Positions 34,001-46,000 of a stretch of DNA of 64,000 bases are shown here, piece after piece. The number at the start of each line of letters is the position of its first letter. Position 1 is the first letter of the stretch. The position numbers and the translations under genes were made by a program. The stretch is from Macrostomum hystrix (taxonomy: Eukaryota > Platyhelminthes > Macrostomidae). The DNA lies in assembly GCA_950097015.1 (NCBI GenBank), contig CATNEN010000038.1, positions 16,760,001-16,824,000 on the forward strand, in the 5' to 3' direction. The notes beneath the pieces are model-generated. The model was not told the DNA's origin. It worked only from the letters and a program-made list of their open reading frames with translations, and did no database searches.

Positions 34001-37000
34001 CGTGTGCTCAGAGGTCTAATTAGAAGGATAATTACTAACATTTTTAATATGAATGTTTTTAATACTCACGTGAATGTACAGGTTGACAAACCAGGACAGT
34101 GAGTACTGGTACATGGACTCTAGGTGTGCCAGGTCCGATATTGTGAAGAAAAGCAGCGATCCGTGAAAGGCCACCTGTTGGTGAAAGTGACGCACCACCA
34201 AATTTAAACTGAGAGTTGCCTGTTCGCACTAGTCTGAACTAGACTAGCCCATAGAGCTCTGAATCTAGAAACTGAGTGACAACTGAGTCAGCCCACACTG
34301 GACCGGAAAATGGGGGTTTGGCGGGGAGTTGTCACCCAGTTTCTAGATTCAGAACTCAATGATTAGCCATTAGAGCATGGAGACACATTGGCACCTTAGC
34401 TACATCATACTCACGGGTTTGTATCCGTTCCGCACTGAGTCGATCTCCTCTGAAGTGCTCTCGGCAATCTTCTCCTTCTCGCTGATCTCTTCTGACAGAG
34501 CGCGACTCGACGATAGAATCTCGATCGCTGTCTCGTCCTCCAGGATGTTGCCCTGCGAAGTCGACAGTACCTCCAGGATGCGATCTTCAATCTCCTTGAG
34601 CTGGCGCTTGTTTTTGGCACTTTCCAGAATCAGTTGGTTTTTCTTCTCCTCCAGAGCGGGCTTCTCCTTGGCCGTGAGGATGCCGAGTAGCTGGTCTTGC
34701 AGGCCGTCCGGAGTGATCATGAAGTTTACCAGAGTAACCTGTGTGATTTCGTGTGAGGAGGGTCGTTCAATAAACGGGTTGTCATAGAATTTTTTTTGCT
34801 TGATCAGAAATACAAGCGGGGGAGTGGCAGAGCCGTAAACGCGTTTTCCACTCGCACCAAGGTCCCTGAGCTTAATTCCGCAGCGACGTCACATTCATTT
34901 TGGGCGCAGCCGCTGAGAGAAGGCTTGGGAGCTTGTGCAATTTACGCCACTGAGGGCAAACCTTCAAGGTACAGTGAGAGTGTACACTGCCTGATGACTA
35001 GATCAAGTCAGGGTAGATGTACACACCTGTGTGAGCGTATGCCTGGGTACGGTGTCTGTGTGCGTGTGTGCTCAGGCGTCAGCGAGACGGGTAGAATTGC
35101 CTCCTCGCTGTATGCGGATATAGTGTCACTAAATGATGTGCCATTGCCCACAGCCCTCCTTCTATTATTATTCTTATTAATAATAATAATAATTGATTAC
35201 ACCTGCCCCAATTGGGTCAGATGTGCAGCCGACAGCACAGCCGCAGCTAATGCGCGGCGCATCTGAAGGCTGCGTACAGCTGTTCAGTCCATGGACTGGG
35301 GGGACGCCACACCCACCTTCAATTATCCCAGCTGATGCTGGTACCCATTTAACAGCTGGGTGAGCTGAAGCAATGCAGAGTTAAGTGTCTTGCTAAAGGA
35401 CACAAATTGTTCCAGTGGGGTCGGGAATCGAACCCCTAACCACTATAGGCTACAACCTCTTATTCTTATTATAATTATTCTTATTAATATCAGATTTACA
35501 AGCGCTCACCTTGACTGACCACTCAGGCAGGTAATGAGGATTGCGTAGCCTGGTAGTTACGTAGAGCTTGAAGTCTTCCGAGTACTCAACGCTTCGATCG
35601 CCTAATCTGATGTAGTCGATGCTTGACTGTGGAAAGCGTGAGATTTATACGATTAAGCATTCTCACCTGGACTTCGTTTTTGCTGGTATGTCTTGTACAA
35701 ATTGGTTAGTTTTCAGGATTACCAAGCACCCCTTAAATATTTTAGGTTATTCAATGGCATTCCATAAAAATGTAGAAGGGGTTGGCATTCACAATACTGC
35801 AACTGGTACAAAGGAAAAGAGAAAATGTTTTCAGTAAAAGTATGAAGATTCAATGAAAGGTCGTTGTCAAGTTTTTATCGAGTTTCTAGCTCCAGACAAA
35901 TAGAGAAAACCAGCCTCTGCTACCCTCCGTCTTCTTAGTCCATAATATTATTTTACTCTGAGACGTGTATAATTATATAACATCACGAGTACTGCATTTT
36001 CCAAGCGAATTAGTTTAGTTCTATTTAATTCTGTTATTTTAAGTCGTTCTTGCGTATAATTCGTAGCAAATATAGTTAGCAAACAAAAGTACTCAGTGGG
36101 CTGTATGAAACTGTTAATACGATTGGTCACGATAATGAATTAGTAGCCGTCGTTTGTTGTCATGAAAATACAAGGAAATAATTTACGAATTTCGCACGTC
36201 AGAAATAAAAGGTACTTTCAGAGAGGCACTTACTTGGTCAATCTGGACATTGCGATTTTTGCAGCAATGGGAGAAGCAATTAATGTTATTATATCATGAT
36301 AACAATATGAGCTTTTGAAAGTTTCAAGCTATAATGAACCTTTTACCGAGCGATAAATATTCATCGAAATTGCATGATCACAAAGCGTAAACTTTCTGAA
36401 GTTTTGTCACAGTTGTACGATTAAAAAGCGCAAATGCTATGTTACGGTCTTTGCGTTAAGCGAAGTCTTTGTTCTAGCACACAGTCAGTGAGATCTAATT
36501 TAGTTTATTGAGAAAGCTATGCAAAGTCTGAATATATATCAAACTGTTTACCTGTTTGTAGGTCTGCTTAAGAAATACTGGCTCCAAAATCGGATCCAGA
36601 GTTTCACCCACATTCTCAATCAGACACGGATTTCCAAACTGAAATTTTCGCAATATAAAATTTATGAAGAACGAATATTGAGCGATGTAAATCAATCAGG
36701 TTGTTAAATCCAAACCTGCAGACAGTTCTCCAGTGTTCTCAGATAATTAGCAGTCGACAGCTTGATCACTTCCAGCTTGTTCGCTCTCTCCATATTTTTT
36801 ATCCACTTGTTTGCCTGCGTTTGCGGGTCTATTAGCAGAGGCCAGCGATTAGAGTTGGTAGCTATGATGGCATTGTCCACTGAGAAGCTGCAATGTTTTA
36901 TGTTTTATATGGCATTGACTCGGGATTCGAGCTCGGGAACTACTGTGATTGTCGAACTCCGATCTGTCGGCACTTGACGGCTATGCAATTAGCTGCTTTA

Positions 37001-40000
37001 CACGATTCATTAGATGTACATTAATAATTATAAACACAAGGGCTGATGGCAATGGCACATCATTTAGTGACACTAGACCCGCAACCAGCGAGGTGGCAAT
37101 TCTACCCATTTCGCTGACTCCTGAGCACACACGCTCACAGATACTGTACGCAGGCACACGCTTACACTGGTGAGTACATCTGCCCTAACTTTCTCATCGT
37201 CAGGCAGTGTGCAATTTCACTGTTCCTTGGAGGTTGGCCCTCAAGGGCGTAAGTTGCCCGACAAGCCCCAAGCCTTATCACTGCGGCTGCGCCCCAAATG
37301 AATGCGGCCTCGCTGCGGAATCGAGCTCAGGGACCTTTGCGCGAGAGGCAAACGCTTTGACCGCTCTGCCACTCAACCCCATTTTATGTACATTACTTAT
37401 CAGGACTGACTGAATGGTAATCAAATCACAAAAGTATAAGTTACTCCGAAAATGTTACCTGTCCACAGGTAGACCGAAGATCTGCCAGTCGCGAATTCGC
37501 ACTGCATCACCCAAGGTAGCAGTCAGAGAGAAGCTTCTAGACACTGGGATTCTCTTGTCTAGTGCGAGTGCGTGCCAGTTGTTCACACATTCCTGCCATT
37601 TTGTCCGTGGAACACAGTTTTAACAAAAGAACTAGGGATAATTGCCAAATAATATCGATTTTTATTGTCATGTAGAGCAACACTTTCTATAATCGATAAG
37701 TTTCTTAGTTAAAAGCCTCTAATTTATATATAAGCTATGCACATAGAATTCGCCAAATCATTCTCACCTGTCTGTAAGCGGCAGTGAATGGACCGAGGTA
37801 AGCTACTACTCCGGCGCTAAGCAGCACATCGCCAACGATGTTGTGGTACCTGTCCGTCAGGTAGCCAACCTTCTCGTACCAGCGAACCTTCTCACCGCCG
37901 AGTCCATTAATAAGTCTCTCTGCCCTAACGATCTTTATCTTGCACATTTCAATACTGTGCTCAAGGTTGATCTTCTCCTGTTGTTTATTAGCCAGCGTAG
38001 CGTTCAGGTTTTCGAGTTTAGCGAGAACTTTGTACAGCTCGGCCTGCTTAATCTTGAGCTTCTGCGCCTGCTCCATGAAGATGGCTTGGGCGGCGTTCAA
38101 ACTCTGTCGCTTGGGTGCCACCACTTTGGCCACCTTGTCATAGTCTTCTATGGCCAGGACCCACAAGCAGAGACCCTCGCAAGCGCTGGAGATGTTCTTG
38201 ATGTTGGCTGGGTCGAAATCTGGGTTGGTGACGTACTGCTTTCGAATCCGGGATATATAGGCCTCGGGAATGTTGTCCTTGTCGAACGACTTCAGATTGT
38301 CCAAGAACTTCAGGTCACCGAGCATTTTCTTGGCGGTGGGCCAATAGTCCTCCACAGTTTTACCGTTGGCGTCTGTTTTCTTTTCAGGCTTTAGGCCCTG
38401 GAAAATGTTGTGTAAATCATTTTAATCTAAATTGCTAATCTAAACGCGTTATTCTATTTTGAAGGGCTAGTAAAATCGAAAAAATCTAACCTTCAGGATG
38501 CATACGGCCTCCATAACCAATTTCACTCCGGCTGGCGGGTTCAGCATGGTCTTCACAATGGTGATGTCGTTCTGTTTCAAAGTGTCCAGCGCGGCGATGG
38601 CGGCGTTCATGGCCGGCATGGCCTCAGCTAGCTTCGCTTCGCATTCGTCCTGGGGGGGGGGAATTTAAACAGCCCCTGGAGAACACTGCTCGAAGCATTT
38701 CTATAGTATATTTGCAAGCTGATGTGAGTCTGTGGGCACTGGTCATCATTTGACAGGGACAAGCCAGAAGGATTCAAAAGGGTTCAAACAAACCTTAATA
38801 GCTTTGGCCTCCATAGCGCTTCTATTGGCAACAGCCTCTTCTTCCTCAACGACCTTCTTGACCTGCTCGACTTCAACTGATTCCTTCTCGATCACTCGAA
38901 TGAGCTCGGCAGTTTCCGTGGAGTTTTCAATGAGTCGCGGCTGCAGCTCCTGCAACTCCTGCTGCATCAGCGCGATCTGAAATGTTAAAGCATCTTTAAT
39001 GTTAGTCACACGTCGTCACAATGGCTGTACGATGAGAGCCTAAATCGAATAGGATTTTACGTGGTTCTCAGAGAAGTCCAGCTTCTCTAATCCAACAGTG
39101 TAGCGCTCCTTCTGTGTTAGAATGTCAAGCCTCTGCTTGTTCAGCAGCACTTTATAGGTCTTGATTAGCTCCAAGTAAGATGTTGGAGTGACGTAGGTTC
39201 TACGATTCATGCTGGCTTGGAATCTGGAATTTGAAAGACAGTAAAAAATATTTTTTGTTGCCTAGTTTCAGTAGAACTGCCGAGGGGCGCAATTTTTTGT
39301 GCTGCTCCCGAATAGAAATAACGCAAGCACAAAAAACTCAGGAACATGGGCCAACTTTTTGTTGCGCATCTTCTGAAACAAGAATCAAGTCACCAGCTCT
39401 TCAGACCTTCGAGATATTCAATGTTTCTCGCCGAAGGTCAGATGTTTCCTAAAAGCGCTTGTATTTCATACACCCCTATACACACAAATTAGCACTGCGC
39501 CTCAGTGCGGCCTTGTCAGGACTTCAAAATTTATCAGCATGTCATCTGAATGTTACCTAGACGGATTCGCTGGACCTTCAAGGGCTACAACAGGTTAAAA
39601 AAGCCACTATGGACACCCTGATGCGAATTTTTTCAATTTCACCGATCAAGCCTAAATACTAGGCGCAGCTCAACCACAGTACACATTGTCTAGTCTGTCA
39701 ACCAATCAGTCACCACCCAACGCTGTTTGCATTCAGGCGCTACCAAAAAAATTTCTGTCGAGCGGAAATCTCCCCTAGGTATAAAAGCGGGCGGCAAAAT
39801 GGCTTGGCAGTCCTACTGTTAAACAATGGCGTCCTTATCTAGCCACTCACTTTTCAGAGAGATGTCTGACGCTCTCATGAAAGTTCTTGCAGATGCTGAC
39901 GGTAGCGTCGCGAACTTCGCCTGTCATCTCTACATCGTCCAGGTAGCGGTTGGCCACTAACTCGAGCGCGTCCTCGGGCCACGGCTTGAACCAGTCGATG

Positions 40001-43000
40001 GTGCAGCAGCTGATCAATGACGGAAACATCCGCAGACGGACGCGGAATTGATCGCCAATCGGAGAAAAGCACAGAGCAATGTGCAGATGGCTCTTGATAC
40101 GCTCGATGAACTTGTTGTACATATTGAGCGGAGTAATCTCAATCTGAAGGTTGGCTTGTTGGACAAACAGCTGGGTCTGTGGGCGAATATTTTAAAGAAA
40201 AAAAATGTAATTTGAGTTGCATAGAAAACTTTTGTTTCGGGGATAATATGCAACTAACTGTGGGGGGAGCAGTTAACGGGTTTGCCTCTCGCACAAAGGT
40301 CCTGCACGAGCTCGATTACGCGGCTAGGCCACATTCATTAGGGCAGCCACAGACAGAAGGCTTGGTGGCTTGTCGTAAACTGTAAGCCATTGAGAGCCAA
40401 GGCACAGTGAGAGTGTACGCTGCCTGATGATGAGAAAGACAGGGCAGATGTACACAACATGTTTGAGTGTATTCCTGATTATAGTATTTGTGTGCTTGTG
40501 TGTGCTCAACTGTCTTCAAACAGTGTGCCAGTGCCCACAGCCCTTCTGCAAATATTATCCTTGTATGTAACTACGTCGGAAATACCTTTTCAACAATTTC
40601 TAGCCTCTCCTCATTTGTGAAGATGTTAGGAATGTCAGCTGTGTTCAGCAGCAGGTTGATATCCTCCATGAATGAGATGCTCTTGATCTGATGGTCGCCA
40701 AAGAGGAAGGTGACGTTCTGGCCTTCGAGACCAGCCTTGAGGATCAGTTTCTTAATGTCCTCCCGCCAGTCATTAACCGAGTAGTGCTTTGTTATCTCAA
40801 TCTGGAATAGCTCAAAGTCGCAGATGAAGGTTGCCAGCCGGGTCGCGCTCTGGCGCCCGCTACCACCGATGCCGACGAGCAGCACGTGGCCGCTGGGCTG
40901 CTTCAGTACCCGGCAGATGCGAGCCACGTGTTCGATTGCGAAACCGAACAGCACCAGATCCATTGGCGAAGTAGATATCTCATTGTAGTCTTCCAGGTAG
41001 CGCACCATGTCCTGTCTGAGCTGGCTACCATGGTCAGTCAGCTCGCAGTAGAGCTTCTGTCCACCGGGAAGAGCGTCGCGACCCTTCAGAAAGTCGCCAA
41101 ACATAAGCTTTCTCATGTCAGAGTCTTTCAGTGGCTGCTCCGGTGTCTGCATTCCGTCAAAGATGACAGCGGACTTTTCCTTGAAGCCAGTCTCGATGGT
41201 AGTTTTCACCAGCGAAAAGAAGTGCTCGCAGTCGGCCTCGCTAACTAAACGGTCGTAGAAAACCCGATAGACTTCGTGCGTCCACAGGCGAACCACGGAG
41301 CGAGCGAATTCCGATGCGTGCTTTGGCATCGCCTGAGGCTTCAGCAACATGTAGCCATGTACTACGCGAGAGAAGTCGCGCAGGTTGAACAGGTAGTGAC
41401 TGCGGCTCGGTGTGGGCAGGTAATCTTTCACAACTGACATGTACAGTTGAGCTGTGCAATTGACAATCATGCGAGAATAGCGTTTGAGACTATTGTCGAA
41501 GCCCTGGTTCAAGTGGTGGTCCAGGATGGGCTGGAAAATGCTCTTCATCGTTTCCTCATCGAACGCGCTGACACCGATGAGCACGCAGTGTCGCAGGAAG
41601 CGTCGCGTTATTAGCTGTCTACCGCCACTGACATCCATGGCGCAAACTAGACTTACGTTCTGCACCTTCACCACTGTAGTGTCCTTCCTGTATTTGAAAC
41701 AAAAAGTTACATTCTTAATGGACAAGCTTTGCATGAAAAAAATTTCCGATCGTAATTTCTTACTGGATCCATTCAATAAAGCGAAGCAATGTGAACAGAT
41801 TCTGAAATTTCGTACACGTACCTGTCATACCAGAACCCGTGGTCCGCAAGCTGGCGAAGCACTTCAATCGGTGGCTGAGCCCCGTACTTCTCCTTAGCCG
41901 GCATATTCAGGTCATCAACGAACACAACTAAGCGGCGGTTCAGCTGCGGCATGTACAGTCCTTTGCGCACTCGGTCCAGCTTGGCGAAGAAATTGTCTTG
42001 AACCGAATCGCCGGATGTCTGCGCTGAAAAGTTGACGGTGTGCGTCACATAGAGCTTCGGATCCAGCGAGTGAAGGAAACTCTTTGCCACGGCTGTCTTC
42101 GAGGTCCCGGTTGGTCCGATCAGCAGGCAGGGCACATTGTTGGCTAGCAGGCGGTTCAAGAAGTAGCTCTCAATATGGGTCTGGACTACTGGCACAATGA
42201 TCTCCTGAATGGGCTTGGTCTTCACCTCCTCTTCGATTTCCACGGGTTTGATCTGGCTGCTCCACTGGGTCCAGGAACCGAACGGCTTTGTCACGTACAC
42301 GTGATCGAACACCGTTCCTCGCTTGGGTATGAGCAGGTTTCTAGCGCACCTGAGACCTTTCGGCCGCGGATAGGGGGCGGTGTTGCCTTCGGGCATGTCG
42401 CAGAGTTCGCGGAAGAACTGGTCGAACACCTCGCGACCGTGCTGATCCAGCAGGCTGCCAGTGCCCCAGACAACAGCGAAGAAGAAGTTGCTCAGCATGA
42501 CGTTGCTGCGCTCGTCTTCAATCTTCTGCGCCGATCTGGTCGGCTTTTTAACAAGTTCTGGATTCTCGGAGTCGAACTCGAAGTCATCGTCGTCATCCTC
42601 CTCCTTCTCGCCGATAAGTCTAGACAAAAAAGGTAGGTAATAGATTAGTACAATTATAAACTTTGTATCTTTATTCAGAATTGTAGATTGTGCAGTCACT
42701 CACTTGAGGTCTTGCAGGAGGGCAGAATACAGGTTGAGAACGCTCATAGTCATGTGATTGGGATTCACAGGTATCGGCAGCAGACATGAGCGTCCAAAAA
42801 AGGCCAGACAGGGCGGCAGGATCCAGTTAAACAGCAGGCGAATCTGCCTGGCCTGTTCTGGGCCAACTTCCGGTGGCAGCTGGTAGCGCAGCCAGGCATC
42901 AACCAGCGGCTGGTGGGTGAGCTCCCGGACCTCCATGTAGACCATACCGCAGCGGCTAACAGTGGCAGGGCTGGCTTGGTCCAAATCCCTGGGCTCAAAT

Positions 43001-46000
43001 ATCATGTTCTGTCTAGGCGACATTTGAATTATTTCGCCAGACATCAGACACAGCTTCCGATTGTCATCCAGCACAGTGTTCATGTTCTCGATCCAGACAG
43101 CGTCCACTGGGCCGTCGAATACAATCCATTTGCGCTCCTCTTGATAGGAGGCTGCGTGTTCGCGAAATATGTTGGCCAGAACGCCTGCAAAGTGACATTT
43201 CCGGTATTGGAATTAATCTACGACGCTATCACAAGCTATAAACTTTAACGTTAATATTACCGAAGAAGATAAACTTTTCCTCAGAAACAGGACTTTAATC
43301 TTACGTACTTAATCTCCAAACAAATAAAAATAAGAGTTGTCATTTCGCTTGAAAAAATACCCCAATAAAACTAATGTTTGTAAACACGGTACATAATTTT
43401 ATGACGCGTAGACCCAGCGTATGAGAGACAATTCTGCCCATTCAGCTGACTCCTGAGCACACACATTCAGATGCCGTCCGCAGCTACATACACTCAGCAA
43501 CATTAAAAACCGCCACCCTAGAGCGAGGGAAACGATTCATCTCAACTCACTACCACAAATGACGCAATGTGCACCTGAGAGAGAGGTGAAAAACCGCGAA
43601 TGACGCAATGCACTCTGCTCACCCACCCTGACTCCGTAAGCAGAGAAACGAAAGAGAGTCAAACTACCTGACAGTAGCATGGAAATTCGGGTGTGTTAAT
43701 AAATAACTGCTGCCTCCAGTGAATTCGCTGCATCGCCCACAGCTCTCGTGTGGCGCTGTGAGCAGGCGTCAGTCGGGGGCGCTTGCGCATCTTCCGGCAG
43801 CGCAGCCCATGCAGCCGCCCAAATTCTCCCTCGAATTGTTTGGGCGCTCAAGATGTTCCCGCGCCTGCTTCTTTCACCCCAGATGAGTCGAAGCAATGTG
43901 GCAGGTAAGGTGGGGTTTCCAGCAGTCGCCGATCAGCCCTTGCTGTGCTCCGCAGATGACGGCGCTGGACTCCACGACTTGCGTGCGCGACACTGCCAGT
44001 GTCTCTGGACTTCTGCAAAAGGCTGCGAATCGTCGAACGTGATCTGCCGAACTGACTGGCTACTGCTCGGATGGACATTCCGGCCTCAAGCATGCCTATG
44101 GCTCGCCATCGTTCACCATCGGTCATGTGGCGGACCATTTTGGAGATAACGAGTAAATAAGGAGTAATGCTGGTTACTCGTTAGCTGCATTTTGACTGAG
44201 TGTGCTAAATCATCCATTTTGAACTTCGCGATAACCCTTTACCCACCCCCACTCTCCCACGGTAGCTCTCCTTGCAGTCAGGTGCACATTACGTAATTTG
44301 CGGCAGTGAGTTGAGATCAACCGTTCCCCTCGCTCTAGGGTGGCGGTTTTTAATGTTGCTGAGTATCCTCGCACAGGTGTGTACATCTGCCTTGACTTGA
44401 CTCACCTGACTCTGAGTGAAGTATATTTAGTTTCTTCCTTTTCACAGCCCCAAATTATGTACTGGTTGTAACGTTTGATACAATCTAAGTTAAGCGTCGC
44501 AACACAACAGGTGAGAGCCTAAGGCCGTACCATCAGTCCACTCATGCGACACTGGATCGAACCGACCATAGAGTTGAGCCATGCTAACAGCCTTGGGATT
44601 GATAATTCGAAAGTCCACAGGTAGTTCGCGCATGCCGCAGTCGGCCTGTTCGTGGATCTTTCGCAATGCCAGCGCCAGAGTCCGAATGGCGGAGGTCTTG
44701 CCGGCGATCGTTTCGCCGACAACCATCAGGCCGTGCCGCACCAGCACCATGTCGTAGAGCTGCAGCAGCTTCTGCTCAAACCAAGGCACGCACTCGAGTT
44801 TCAGCTCTGAGGCAGCTTCTTGCAGCTTCTTGCGCAGCTGATAGTAGTCGGGCACCAGGTGGGAAACTCCAGGAAACAAGTCAGATAAGATGCCCTCGAA
44901 CAGAGGTATGTCAGGCGATAGGAACTGAGGAATTGGTGAGCAAGAGAATAAACAGATGGAGCATCAAAACAGTAAGTAGGCTTTAAATGAGTACTTTATT
45001 AAGTTACGCTGGTAGATTATAATTTATGAGCTAAAAAGTTTTCTTATGCCGACGATCTTAATTACTCGTATATCACGATAATTAGCATTTACCTTAGGCA
45101 AATTAATGTCAACAATGGCCTTCAGAACTAGCTTCTCTTCAGCGTCATCCACAAACTTTCGCTTCATCTGGCCAGCAGCCGTGAGTACAGACTTCACAGC
45201 TCGCATGCCGTAGTCGTAGTGATTCTGCGATGACAGCTGCTCGGAGCACAGCTTGTAGGTCGCGACGATCTTAGCTGACAGAGACTGGGCAGCCACAAAG
45301 CCCATGCTGTAGAGAGAGATCTCAGCAATCAGCGCATAGTCCGGGATCATCATGCTGACTGTGCGGAAGAGCACCTTCAAATTGTCGGGCAGCTCAGCTC
45401 GGCCAGCGTATCCTGTCATTCATAACGGATTAAAAATAATTCCAATCTATTCGGTAAGCCAAGCCTTCATAAGATTTTATACTGGTCAACTGTGCTCAGG
45501 TCCACATAGCTCACCCGGGTTCATTGTGATGAATATGGTGCAGGACATGTTCAGGCGCAGTTTGGTGCCTTCAAAGTAGAACTCCTCGGTGCGGTCAGTG
45601 ATGGCCCGCTGGATGCTTTGCACCTGCTGAGCGATCACGGACAGAACCTCCAGCTCGATGCGGTTGAACTCATCAAAGCAGGCCCAGGCACCGGACTGGG
45701 CAAGGCCCTTGAAAAACTTGCCCATGGCCTTATAGTCGAGCCCGTCTGAGCAGTTGAACACCACGCACTGCTTGGCTACGGCCTTGGCGAGATCTTTGCA
45801 GGTCTCAGTTTTGCCGGTGCCTGATTATGAGTAGCGGTGGTTTCATCTCAAACTGGCAAATATTTTAGCAAGCAAACACAGGAAGTTATTCAACTATTTT
45901 TTAGTTAATTCCACACGAAGGAACTCGCTCAGCCTACCTGCCGGTCCCTCGGGTGCTCCACCCAGGTTAAGCTTTAGCGCTCCCATCAGAGTGCAGTAGC

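Larger units (their letters stand above)
43400..44410 (-). mobile_element. SINE-1 (split) hosting a Tc1-like element
   Basis: 43400-43490 (AATTCTGCCCATTCAGCTGA, CTCCTGAGCACACACATTCA) and 44364-44410 (CGCACAGGTGTGTACATCTG) are successive parts of one minus-strand SINE-1, interrupted by the element at 43491-44363. They lie in dynein intron 17. Confidence 0.78.
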
